64,000 nt of DNA from an uncultured Collinsella sp. (GTDB lineage: Bacteria; Actinomycetota; Coriobacteriia; Coriobacteriales; Coriobacteriaceae), in contig CAJLTA010000003.1 of the NCBI GenBank assembly GCA_905209455.1, positions 52,262 through 116,261 of the forward strand, given 5' to 3'. Of this stretch, positions 18,029-28,243 are shown piece after piece. Both the position numbers and the translations under genes were made by a program. Numbering within the stretch: the stretch's first letter is position 1; each line of letters begins with the position of its first letter. The notes under the pieces are model-generated. The model did not search any database. It was not told the origin of the DNA and saw only the letters and a list, made by a program, of their open reading frames with translations.

Positions 18029-18370
18029 TTAGCGCTTCTCGGGGATGCGAGCAGCCTTGCCCACCTTGTCGCGGAGGTAGTACAGCTTGGCGCGACGGAC
18101 GCGACCATGACGAACGACCTCGAGCTTGGCGATCTTGGGGCTGTGAAGCGGGAAGGTACGCTCAACACCGACACCGAAGGACATCTTGCGGACGGTGAAG
18201 GTCTCGCGGGCACCGGCGCCGGCCATGCGGATGACGTCGCCCTGGAAGACCTGGATGCGCTCGCGGTCGCCTTCCTTAATGCGGTAGTGAACCTTGACGT
18301 TGTCGGCGACGCGAACCTGAGGAATGTCCTCGCGGATCTGCTGACGCTCGATTGCGCGGATGTAATCCAT
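18029..18370 (-). CDS. rplS: 50S ribosomal protein L19
   Basis: A 113-residue large-subunit protein at the subunit interface. The family signature is present as VRKMSFGVGVERTFPLHSP, followed by KLEVVRHGRVRRAKLYYLR. The N-terminus is DYIRAIERQQIREDIP. ATG 18370 has AAGGA seven bases upstream; an in-frame TTG six bases earlier is less well placed. In many bacteria rplS ends the rpsP-rimM-trmD operon; here it is about 8 kb away from those genes with its own promoter and terminator. Confidence 0.98.
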   Translation of the reverse strand: MDYIRAIERQQIREDIPQVRVADNVKVHYRIKEGDRERIQVFQGDVIRMAGAGARETFTVRKMSFGVGVERTFPLHSPKIAKLEVVRHGRVRRAKLYYLRDKVGKAARIPEKR

Positions 18371-18394
18371 GTGCAATTCCTTACTCTTCTAGAG

Positions 18395-18418
18395 GTGCCG
18401 TACCACTCTGGCCGGCAC
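18395..18418 (-). other. Stem-loop in the rplS leader
   Basis: GTGCCG (18395-18400) and CGGCAC (18413-18418) form a perfect 6-bp stem just upstream of the rplS ribosome site. Position suggests a role in autoregulation or mRNA stability; this is inference. Confidence 0.4.
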
Positions 18419-18439
18419 GTAGTTGAACAAACGTATTCG

Positions 18440-18467
18440 AGTATACACGCGCGGGTTTCTGCTGCAA
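18440..18467 (-). promoter_or_regulatory. Probable promoter for rplS
   Basis: On the minus strand TATACT (18440-18445) lies 16 bases after TTGCAG (18462-18467). The -10 is strong and the -35 is weak. Confidence 0.55.
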
Positions 18468-18513
18468 GAACAATTTTTTACGCAGACAAAAAGACAAAAC
18501 CCGCACATGATAA

Positions 18514-18541
18514 CCGTCCGCCTCACGAATGAGACGGACGG
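18514..18541 (-). terminator. Hairpin after ppdK, possible terminator
   Basis: CCGTCCG and CGGACGG plus an inner CTC/GAG form a long stem 39 bases after the ppdK stop. The flanking sequence has only a poor T run, so termination is uncertain. Confidence 0.45.
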
Positions 18542-18579
18542 CATGAGGGGGGCTACGTTAGGCGTCTGAACCCAAAACG

Positions 18580-21330
<2,751 letters not shown>

Positions 21331-21405
21331 GATACTTCCCCTTTCATGCACTTACGCGCACGACCGTGGTAACGAATCGACCCGCCAAATGCGGGCCGTG
21401 AGGGA

Positions 21406-21411
21406 ACTATA
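21406..21411 (-). promoter_or_regulatory. Candidate -10 element for ppdK
   Basis: TATAGT on the minus strand, with TTAAGC 17 bases upstream as a poor -35. A weak -35 fits a promoter that needs an activator. Confidence 0.4.
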
Positions 21412-21452
21412 CGGCGGGTTTTGAGCGGGCTTAAGCAGAGGATGCGCGGATT

Positions 21453-21500
21453 GGTAAACGTGCTAAAACTGGCGGTAAACGGTAGGTAAAGGTGGTTACC
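21453..21500. promoter_or_regulatory. GGTAAA direct repeats upstream of ppdK
   Basis: GGTAAACG at 21453-21460 and 21474-21481, GGTAAAGG at 21485-21492, and inverted GGTTACC at 21494-21500. The spacings of 21 and 11 bases are close to two helical turns and one. They lie ~45-90 bases upstream of the candidate -10 and look like a regulator-binding array. Confidence 0.5.
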
Positions 21501-21576
21501 TTATGAAGATACCACTGTAAGAAAGTGCAGGTCAGATGCGATATTTTTGCTAAATCGCTTTATCAAAATGCTGCTA

Positions 21577-22446
21577 CTATTGGGCTCGACGGGCGGCGCG
21601 GCGGGCACGGGCTTCTTGGATTTCCTCCAAGTGGCTAATGATCTCGGCAGCGCTTTCTTCGATGGCCTTGCCGTCGGTACGCACCACAAAGCAGCCTAGG
21701 CGCTTCATGAGCGCACGGGATTCCTCGAGCTCGCTGTGCACGCTCTCAGGCTCGGCATAGGAGCCGGCAACGGCACGAGCGTAGTCATCGCCCAAGCGGC
21801 TATCGCGAATTTCGGAAATCACATCGACGGTCGAAATCAGGCCGAACAGGCGCATCGGGTCGACCTCGTAAATCGACTTGGGAGGCTCCATGCCATGCGC
21901 CAGTGGGACATTGGCGACCTTGTAGCCCTGATAGGCCAAATACATCGACAGCGGCGTCTTGGACGTGCGCGATACGCCCAGCAGCACGATATCGGCACCC
22001 GACAGATCGTCGCAGCCGCGCCCGTCATCGTGCTCAACGAAATACTCCATGGCCTCGATACGATGGAAATAGCGGTCATCGGTCTTGTGAATCACGCCCG
22101 CAACGCCCTTGGGCGGCACGCCAATGAGCGACGACAGCACGGCGAGCGTCGGGCCGATCAGGTCGACCGAACGGATATGCAGCATGCCCAGGTAATCGAG
22201 CACACGGGCGCGAAGCGCCGGATCGACAATGGTGTGGAACACGGCAATATCGCGATGATCGGCATCGACGCGCGGACCCACAAACGACTTGACCTGCTCT
22301 ACCGAGTTCACCTTGGGCAGGCGCAAGAGACGAAAAGCCCCTTCATCAAATTGCCCGGACGCCGCAAGCACCACCTCACAAGCGGTATCACCGAGCGAGT
22401 CGGAGATAACGATAACGGTGGGACGAGCGGTGACCGGGCAATCCAT
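21577..22446 (-). CDS. Pyruvate, phosphate dikinase regulatory protein (DUF299 family)
   Basis: Bifunctional ADP-dependent kinase and phosphate-dependent pyrophosphorylase that switches PPDK off and on by modifying the Thr near its catalytic His. The 289-residue protein has the family N-terminus VIVISDSLGDTACEVV, the P-loop-like LGVSRTSKTPLSMYLA, and YKVANVPLAHGMEPP. Start ATG 22446 has AAGGAG six bases upstream. Adjacency to ppdK (246-base gap) supports regulation of PPDK rather than PEP synthase, the target of close relatives in other bacteria. The C-terminus is a short Arg/Ala-rich helix. Confidence 0.93.
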   Translation of the reverse strand: MDCPVTARPTVIVISDSLGDTACEVVLAASGQFDEGAFRLLRLPKVNSVEQVKSFVGPRVDADHRDIAVFHTIVDPALRARVLDYLGMLHIRSVDLIGPTLAVLSSLIGVPPKGVAGVIHKTDDRYFHRIEAMEYFVEHDDGRGCDDLSGADIVLLGVSRTSKTPLSMYLAYQGYKVANVPLAHGMEPPKSIYEVDPMRLFGLISTVDVISEIRDSRLGDDYARAVAGSYAEPESVHSELEESRALMKRLGCFVVRTDGKAIEESAAEIISHLEEIQEARARRAARRAQ

Positions 22447-22480
22447 GCGGGGCTCCTTTTGCGCTTATGCGCAGGCTGGC

Positions 22481-24577
22481 TTACTTTTTGCGAGCAAGCT
22501 CACCGATGTTTGCGATGCCGGAGAAAACGACCTCGAAGCGGTTGAGCAGCTTAAGGCGATTATCGCGAAGCTGCTCGTCCTTGTCCATGACCATGACCTC
22601 GTCGAAGAAGCGGTCGATGGGGGCGCGCAGGGCGGCAAGGGCGGCAAATGCGGCCGGGTAATCCTCGGCAGCAAGGGCGGCGTCGACAGCGGTCTGAGCA
22701 GCCTCGGAGGCATCGGCAAGCGCGAGCTCGACCTCGCCCATCAGGGCGCGGTCGTACTCCGCGCCCAGCTCGGGCTTGGAGATGTGCGCGGCGCGGGCAT
22801 AGGCGGTCGCCAGGTTATCGAACGTCTCAGCGTCGTTCTTGCGGGCCTCGTCGAGGGCGGCGCAGCGGGCGAAGAAGACGGACGGGGCGATGATGTGCAC
22901 CGCGGAGACGGCGGCAACGGTATCGGCCGGGATCTTTTCGTCGCGGGCCATGCTCACCAGACGGCCGTGGAAGAAGTCGCGAACCTGCTGAGCGACCTCG
23001 GCGGCGTCGAACTCGATACCCTGCTCGCTATAGAGCTCAAGGGCAAAGTCGATAAGCGACGTGGGATCGATCGGCAGACGGTCGCGCAGGATGTTGATGA
23101 TGCCGATGGCGGCGCGACGCAGCGCGTAGGGGTCCGAAGAGCCAGTCGGGGGCTCGCCGATGGCAAAGATACCGGCGATGGTATCGAGCTTGTCGGCGCA
23201 GGCCACGATGCAGCCAGCGGTGCCCTCGGGCAACTCGTCACCGGCAAAGCGGGGACGATAATGATCGCGAATGGCATGGGCGACCTCGTCATTCTCCCCC
23301 ATCGCGGTCGCGTAATAACCGCCCATCACGCCCTGCTGGCTCGTGAACTCGACGACGGCGTTGGATACCAAGTCGGCCTTGCACAGGTGCGCGGCGCGAG
23401 CAGCGTCAGCGGCAAGATGGGCGCCCAGATGAGCCTCACGGGCAATAGCGAGTGCGAGCTGCTCGATGCGCTCGGACTTGGCGAGCACGCTACCGAGCTT
23501 CTCCTGGAAGGCCACCTTGGCCAGACGCTCACGGAACTCGTCGAGGGAGATCTTCAGGTCCTCCTCGTAGAAGAACTTGGCGTCGTCCAGACGGGCGCGC
23601 ACGACGCGCTCGTTGCCGTCGATCACGCGCTCGGCGTTCTCGGGCTTGCTGTTGGAGACGACAACGAACTCACGCGTGAGCTTACCCTCGCCGTCATAGA
23701 TCGGGAAGTAGCGCTGGTTGGTGAGCATGGACTCGCAGATGATCTCGTGCGGGACCTTGAGGAACTCCTCGTCGAAGGTACCGACGAGCACCGTCGGCCA
23801 CTCGCAGAGGTTAATGACCTCCTCAAAGACCTTCTTGGGCGTGTCGACATGGCAACCGGGGCGAGCGGCCTCGACCTCGGCGATACCGGCAAGGATGGCC
23901 TCGCGACGACGCTCGGCAGAGAGCACGCCGGCGTCCTCGAGCACCTGCTCGTAGACGGCGGGGCTGGCGACCACATGGTCACCGGGGCCAAGCACGCGAT
24001 GACCGCGCGTGGTGTTGCCGCTCGTCACGTCGGCAAACGATACGGGCACAACATCCTCGCCCAAAAGGCAGCAGATCCAGCGGACCGGACGAACAAAGGT
24101 CGCATGCTCGTGACCCCAGCGCTGACTACGGTAGTTGGGCCACTGCAGGCCGGCGATGGTCTTCTCGCACAGGGCCGTCAGGATCGGGGTGGCCGGGGCG
24201 GAAGGAATGTTCTTCTCGGCGAACACATACTCGCGACCGTCGGTGTCCTCGCGACGGACCAGGTCCTCGGCAACCACACCGCACTTGCGGGCAAAGCCCT
24301 GGGCGGCCTTGGTGGCGTTACCGTCAGCATCGAAGGCAATGTTGGCTGCGGGGCCACGCTTGACCTCGTGAACCTCATCGGTCGCGGTGGCGACGTTAGC
24401 CACGAGTGCAGCCAGGCGACGCGGACTCGAGATCACGCGGACCTCGCCGTGGGCCAGACCGGCCTCGTCGAGACCCTTGGCGATCATAGTGCCAAGCTGC
24501 TTGACGGCATTGTTCAGCGGTGCAGAGGGCATTTCCTCCGTACCGATCTCAAACAGGAAATCCTTAGCGTCTGCCAT
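22481..24577 (-). CDS. glyS: Glycyl-tRNA synthetase beta subunit
   Basis: The 698-residue beta subunit of the heterotetrameric (alpha2beta2) bacterial glycyl-tRNA synthetase, needed for tRNA binding. Family blocks include FLFEIGTEEMPSAPL at the N-terminus, SPRRLAALV, FVRPVRWICCLLG, and the HD-like part with DPYALRRAAIGIINIL. The C-terminal anticodon-binding region follows. ATG 24577 is three bases after the glyQ stop, so the subunits are made from one message. Confidence 0.97.
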   Translation of the reverse strand: MADAKDFLFEIGTEEMPSAPLNNAVKQLGTMIAKGLDEAGLAHGEVRVISSPRRLAALVANVATATDEVHEVKRGPAANIAFDADGNATKAAQGFARKCGVVAEDLVRREDTDGREYVFAEKNIPSAPATPILTALCEKTIAGLQWPNYRSQRWGHEHATFVRPVRWICCLLGEDVVPVSFADVTSGNTTRGHRVLGPGDHVVASPAVYEQVLEDAGVLSAERRREAILAGIAEVEAARPGCHVDTPKKVFEEVINLCEWPTVLVGTFDEEFLKVPHEIICESMLTNQRYFPIYDGEGKLTREFVVVSNSKPENAERVIDGNERVVRARLDDAKFFYEEDLKISLDEFRERLAKVAFQEKLGSVLAKSERIEQLALAIAREAHLGAHLAADAARAAHLCKADLVSNAVVEFTSQQGVMGGYYATAMGENDEVAHAIRDHYRPRFAGDELPEGTAGCIVACADKLDTIAGIFAIGEPPTGSSDPYALRRAAIGIINILRDRLPIDPTSLIDFALELYSEQGIEFDAAEVAQQVRDFFHGRLVSMARDEKIPADTVAAVSAVHIIAPSVFFARCAALDEARKNDAETFDNLATAYARAAHISKPELGAEYDRALMGEVELALADASEAAQTAVDAALAAEDYPAAFAALAALRAPIDRFFDEVMVMDKDEQLRDNRLKLLNRFEVVFSGIANIGELARKK

Positions 24578-24580
24578 GGC

Positions 24581-25492
24581 TTACGCCACCTCGCCTTCCT
24601 GGTCGGCATTCTCGTTGACTCCGGCGACCTCGGCCATGTAGGCCTCGCAGCACGCCTTGGCGACGGCGCGGACGCGCAGGATGTAGTTAGCACGCTCGAC
24701 CGCGGACAGCGCGCCACGGGCATCGAGCAGGTTGAAAGCGTGGCTGCACTTCATGACACAGTCGTACGCCGGCAGCGGCAGCTTTCGCTCCAGGCAGGAA
24801 TGGCACTCGGCCTCGTAGTCGTCAAACTTCTGACGCATCATCTCGACGTTGGCGACCTCAAAGTTATAAGCGCTGAACTCGCGCTCGTTCTCGAGGAACA
24901 CGTCGCCGTAGGTCATGGGCGTGCCGTCGGGCAGGTAGCTCCACACCAGGTCGTAGACCGAGTTGACGCCCTGGGCGTACATGGCGATACGCTCCAGGCC
25001 GTAGGTAATCTCAACGGGCACGGGGTCGACCTCGATGCCTCCCACCTGCTGGAAGTACGTAAACTGCGTGACCTCCATGCCATTGAGCCAGACCTCCCAG
25101 CCAAGGCCCCAGGCGCCGAGCGTCGGGCTCTCCCAGTCGTCCTCGACAAAGCGGACGTCATGGTCGTTGGGGTCCAGGCCAATGGCGGCAAGAGACCCCA
25201 GGTAGAGCTCCTGGGCGTTGACCGGCGAGGGCTTGATGAGCACCTGGAACTGATAGTAGTGCTGCATGCGGTTGGGGTTCTCGCCGTAGCGGCCGTCGGC
25301 GGGACGGCGGCAGGGCTGCGCATAGCAGGTGCGCCACTCGGCGGGACCGAGCGAGCGCAGCGTGGTCGCGGTATGGAAGGTACCGGCACCGACCTCGGAG
25401 TCATAGGGCTGCATAATGACGCAGCCCTGCTCGCCCCAGTACTGCTGGAGGCGCAGGATGATGTCTTGGAAGGAAAGCGATGAAGCGTTCAT
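24581..25492 (-). CDS. glyQ: Glycyl-tRNA synthetase alpha subunit
   Basis: Class II catalytic subunit of 303 residues. Recognisable blocks are SFQDIILRLQQYWGEQGCVI, the following PYDSEVGAGTFHTATTLRSL, WRTCYAQPCRRPADGRYGEN, and GLGWEVWLNGMEVTQFTYFQ. The start ATG at 25492 has only a partial ribosome site (AGAGG very close). No T-box is possible in the 59 bases to lepB, so control by uncharged tRNA-Gly in the classical way is unlikely unless an element lies inside lepB. Confidence 0.97.
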   Translation of the reverse strand: MNASSLSFQDIILRLQQYWGEQGCVIMQPYDSEVGAGTFHTATTLRSLGPAEWRTCYAQPCRRPADGRYGENPNRMQHYYQFQVLIKPSPVNAQELYLGSLAAIGLDPNDHDVRFVEDDWESPTLGAWGLGWEVWLNGMEVTQFTYFQQVGGIEVDPVPVEITYGLERIAMYAQGVNSVYDLVWSYLPDGTPMTYGDVFLENEREFSAYNFEVANVEMMRQKFDDYEAECHSCLERKLPLPAYDCVMKCSHAFNLLDARGALSAVERANYILRVRAVAKACCEAYMAEVAGVNENADQEGEVA

Positions 25493-25551
25493 GCCTCTAA
25501 TATCCCCTCGTCGAAACGATTACACGGTTAGGTACTGTACTATAGCGGTTT

Positions 25552-26115
25552 TTAGTCGATAGCGCCGATGCGGTTGAGCGGCCAGTAGCGCACAAGCGCC
25601 ACAGCGATCAAATCAGAGCGATCGACGGGACCAAAATAACGTGAGTCGGCAGAGTTTTCGCGGTTGTCGCCCATCACCCACACGCACCCGTCGGGAACGG
25701 TGTAGGGATAGCTTACCTGAGCGCCGGGCGCTTGGACCGAAAGTGGCCAGCTCATGCCCGTCGTATAGTCCTCGTCGAGCGCTTGGCCGTCAACGACCAC
25801 CTTGCCATCCTGCAGGTCGACCGTCTGGCCGGCCGTGGCAATGACACGCTTGACAAGAACATCATGCTCGGAGGTGCCATCGGGGTTGTGAAACACCACG
25901 ATATCGCCCTGCTTGACGGGCTGACCGAGCTCTAGGCTCACCTTTTGTGCCAGGATCTGGTCGCCAATCTCGATCGTGGACTCCATGGAGCCGGTGGGCA
26001 CCACAAAGGGCTCGACCACAAACGAGCGAATCAAGAAGGTGGCGACCAATGCGATCGCGATGACCGCGATCCACTCAAAAGCGCCTCTCAACGCGGAATG
26101 CTGCGATGGAACCAT
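25552..26115 (-). CDS. lepB: Signal peptidase I
   Basis: Membrane serine protease that removes signal peptides from exported proteins. One N-terminal membrane helix (WIAVIAIALVATFLIRSFVV) is followed by the catalytic Ser in PTGSMESTI and the catalytic Lys in VLVKRVIATAGQTV. The C-terminal box GDNRENSADSRYFGPV is intact. The length of 187 residues suits a Gram-positive enzyme. ATG 26115 has GAGGAG five bases upstream; a GTG at 26121 overlaps the trmD stop as GTGA and is an alternative. It follows trmD directly, as in other actinobacteria. Confidence 0.96.
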   Translation of the reverse strand: MVPSQHSALRGAFEWIAVIAIALVATFLIRSFVVEPFVVPTGSMESTIEIGDQILAQKVSLELGQPVKQGDIVVFHNPDGTSEHDVLVKRVIATAGQTVDLQDGKVVVDGQALDEDYTTGMSWPLSVQAPGAQVSYPYTVPDGCVWVMGDNRENSADSRYFGPVDRSDLIAVALVRYWPLNRIGAID

Positions 26116-26117
26116 TC

Positions 26118-26876
26118 TCACTCCTCGCTCTGCGAATACGAAGCGTCCAAAATCTCCTGCGCGTAAGCGCGCTCCTCGGGCGTAAGGCGCGCCGTCTCGA
26201 TCAGATCGGGACGCCAGCGGCAGGTGCGCTCGATGGCGTTCTTGCGACGCCAGGCATCGACCTTGGCGTGATCGCCACTCACGAGCACCGGCGGCACGCC
26301 CTCGCCGTTGAACTCGGCGGGACGGGTGTACTGCGCGTACTCGAGCAGGCCTCCGTCCTCGGCGGTCGAGAACGACTCGTCCACATTGCTCATCTCGTCG
26401 CCCAGGGCGCCGGGAATCAGGCGTACGACGGCATCGGCAACGACCATAGCGGGAAGTTCGCCACCCGTAAGCACGTAGTCGCCGATCGACAGACGCTCAT
26501 CGGCATACGCATACGCACGCTCGTCGACGCCCTCGTAGCGGCTGCACACAAACAGCAGGCGCTCACTTTTGAGCAGGCGCTCGGCCACATGCTGCGTAAA
26601 GGGCTCGCCACAGGGGGTGAAGAACACTACGGTGGGCTTGGGACCCTCGGAGCTGATGGCCTCGATGGCCTCGGCAATAGGCTCGACCTTCATGAGCATG
26701 CCCTGCCCGCCGCCGTACGGCTCGTCATCGACGGTACGATGGCGGTCGTGCGTCCAGTCGCGCAGGTTATACGCCTTAAAATCAAAAAGGCCGGCCTTGC
26801 GGGCGCGGCCCAAAATCGATGTGGACATGACGGGCTCAAACATCTCGGGAAAGACCGAAAGGGTCTCGATCAGCAT
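26118..26876 (-). CDS. trmD: tRNA (guanine-N1)-methyltransferase
   Basis: SPOUT methyltransferase (252 residues) making m1G37, which prevents +1 frameshifts. The knot-forming SAM site reads SIGDYVLTGGELPAMVVADA, with DEPYGGGQGMLMKVEPI and FVCSRYEGVDERA upstream. VLVSGDHAKVDAWRRKNA near the C-terminus is also conserved. ATG 26876 has GGAGG five bases before it. It lies ten bases after rimM, the usual order. Confidence 0.98.
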   Translation of the reverse strand: MLIETLSVFPEMFEPVMSTSILGRARKAGLFDFKAYNLRDWTHDRHRTVDDEPYGGGQGMLMKVEPIAEAIEAISSEGPKPTVVFFTPCGEPFTQHVAERLLKSERLLFVCSRYEGVDERAYAYADERLSIGDYVLTGGELPAMVVADAVVRLIPGALGDEMSNVDESFSTAEDGGLLEYAQYTRPAEFNGEGVPPVLVSGDHAKVDAWRRKNAIERTCRWRPDLIETARLTPEERAYAQEILDASYSQSEE

Positions 26877-26886
26877 GTTGTCCTCC

Positions 26887-27408
26887 CTACTTGTCCATAT
26901 CGATCAGGCCGTCCATCACGTGGACGGAAATTGTTCCTGTGTCGGGAAGATCGAGCACAACCTGCTCGATCACGGGAATCAGCACCTCGCCGTACCGATC
27001 GCCCTCGACAACCCAAACATCGTTAGCAGGCGTCGACATAATCTCGACGATCGTGCCGAGTAAACCGAAGCGCTCGTCGACCACCTCGCGACCCATCAGA
27101 TCGGTATAGGCAGCGTCGAGCGAATCGAGCTCAAAGTCGTCACGATTTGCCAGCACGTAGCATCCCGTGATGCCCTCGGCGGCTGTCAAGTCGTCAATGC
27201 CCTCAAACGAGACCAGATCGCCATCGCCCGTATCGGTGACGGACACAACCGTGCAAAAGCGGTCGCGCTTGAGCGCCGGCGGCGTCAGAGCGACCCGCAT
27301 ACCCGGCTCTAATACAGAAGGAAGCCCCCGCAGCGGCTGCGCGAGGACCTCCCCCTTCCTTCCGTGCGGCTTGACCACACGGGCGATGTTTTTGTACTGG
27401 GACCTCAA
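26887..27408 (-). CDS. rimM: Ribosome maturation factor RimM
   Basis: A 173-residue 16S rRNA processing factor that binds S19. The N-terminal domain has ARVVKPHGRKGEVLAQPL; the PRC-barrel C-terminal part has DLMGREVVDERFGLLGTIVE and VLIPVIEQVVLDLP. The start appears to be TTG at 27408, four bases after the khpA stop, with a poor ribosome site (AGGACC). A perfect palindrome GGACCT/AGGTCC covers this start. No better in-frame start fits the family N-terminus. Confidence 0.94.
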   Translation of the reverse strand: MRSQYKNIARVVKPHGRKGEVLAQPLRGLPSVLEPGMRVALTPPALKRDRFCTVVSVTDTGDGDLVSFEGIDDLTAAEGITGCYVLANRDDFELDSLDAAYTDLMGREVVDERFGLLGTIVEIMSTPANDVWVVEGDRYGEVLIPVIEQVVLDLPDTGTISVHVMDGLIDMDK

Positions 27409-27412
27409 GGTC

Positions 27413-27697
27413 CTAGCCCAGAACCTCTACCTCGACAGCAGTGTCGAGGCGAGCGGCCAGTGCACGGGCGAGCGTGCGAATGGCCTTGATGGTACGGCCA
27501 CGACGGCCGATGACCTTAGCGACGTCATCCTCGGCGACCGAAACCTCAATCGTAGAGGCGTCGTCACCATCGATGACCTCAAGGCTCACGGAATCCGGGT
27601 CGTCGACGATCTGAACAACGAGATATTCGACGAGATCGGCGATGCGATCTGAGAGCATTGCCTCACCCTCGAGCTGTGCAGCGTCAACCTCAGGCAC
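27413..27697 (-). CDS. khpA: KH-domain RNA-binding protein KhpA
   Basis: Small RNA-binding protein with one KH domain; the GXXG loop is IGRRGRTIKAIRTLARAL. In Gram-positive bacteria KhpA pairs with KhpB and affects cell elongation and small-RNA regulation. The GTG at 27697 has GAGGAG six bases upstream and gives 94 residues, about 15 more than usual at the N-terminus; ATG 27658 is an alternative with a poorer site. It lies between rpsP and rimM, the common location of this family. Confidence 0.92.
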   Translation of the reverse strand: MPEVDAAQLEGEAMLSDRIADLVEYLVVQIVDDPDSVSLEVIDGDDASTIEVSVAEDDVAKVIGRRGRTIKAIRTLARALAARLDTAVEVEVLG

Positions 27698-27700
27698 GAT

Positions 27701-28042
27701 TTACTCCTCGGCGCCCTCAGCGGCCTCAGCGGCAGCCTTAGCGGCCTCGGCCTCTTTGGCGAGCTGCTTCTTGGACTTCTTGACGACGGTCTCGGTCTTC
27801 TCGCCCTCGTTGGCGGCCTTGACCAGAGCGGCGACGGCGTCGGTGAGCTGAGCGCCCTTGGACTGCCAGTCGGCGATCTTCTCGAGGTCGAGGTTGATGG
27901 TCTTGGGGGCGGTCATCGGGTTGTAGCGGCCAACCTCCTCGATGATACGACCGTCACGCGGGGCGCGGGAATCGGCGACGACGACACGGTAGTACGGACG
28001 CTTCTTAGCGCCGTGACGAGCAAGGCGAATCTTGACTGCCAA
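27701..28042 (-). CDS. rpsP: 30S ribosomal protein S16
   Basis: A 113-residue small-subunit protein. The conserved N-terminus is AVKIRLARHGAKKRPYYRVV, followed by DSRAPRDGRIIEEVGRYNP. A C-terminal extension of about 30 Lys/Ala/Glu-rich residues makes it longer than the usual 80-90. The start is TTG at 28042, six bases after GGAGGAG; the upstream open codons do not match the family. It is first in the rpsP-khpA-rimM-trmD-lepB gene string. Confidence 0.96.
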   Translation of the reverse strand: MAVKIRLARHGAKKRPYYRVVVADSRAPRDGRIIEEVGRYNPMTAPKTINLDLEKIADWQSKGAQLTDAVAALVKAANEGEKTETVVKKSKKQLAKEAEAAKAAAEAAEGAEE

Positions 28043-28098
28043 AGGAAACTCCTCCAACCAAGCAGCTTTAGGCTGCAACTACAAACAAACAGTTGAAC

Positions 28099-28127
28099 AT
28101 AATACGCCATCGACGCGGGCAGGTGAA
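28099..28127 (-). promoter_or_regulatory. Promoter for rpsP-khpA-rimM-trmD
   Basis: TTCACC (28122-28127) and TATTAT (28099-28104) on the minus strand are 17 bases apart. The predicted leader is about 50 bases. Confidence 0.6.
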
Positions 28128-28231
28128 GTCCGTGAGACCAACTTCTTCGGTGTAGTCGAGGGCAAATCCATATCTTAGACAAGAATTCGGGATTTGCAAG
28201 CACATACACGCACCCCACATGAGCTGCGCGG

Positions 28232-28237
28232 TATACT
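28232..28237 (+). promoter_or_regulatory. -10 element of dinB, leaderless arrangement
   Basis: TATACT ends six bases before the dinB ATG at 28244, so transcription would begin at or next to the start codon. No good -35 is visible at 16-18 bases, and no ribosome site precedes the ATG. Confidence 0.5.
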
Positions 28238-28243
28238 CATGAC

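Noticed and set aside
18377..18440. Firmicute-type L19 leader RNA before rplS
   Set aside because: Only one short stem is visible and the conserved multi-stem structure is not recognisable.
22289..25483. A plus-strand open frame of over 1,000 codons opposite the PPDK regulator, glyS and glyQ
   Set aside because: It mirrors three certain genes on the other strand, has no recognisable domain, and is explained by codon bias in GC-rich DNA. Similar long mirrors occur opposite ppdK (18715-20652) and the aroF-tyrA region (49787-51802).
25493..25551. T-box riboswitch in front of glyQ-glyS
   Set aside because: Only 59 bases are free before glyQ and the conserved T-box sequence is not visible.
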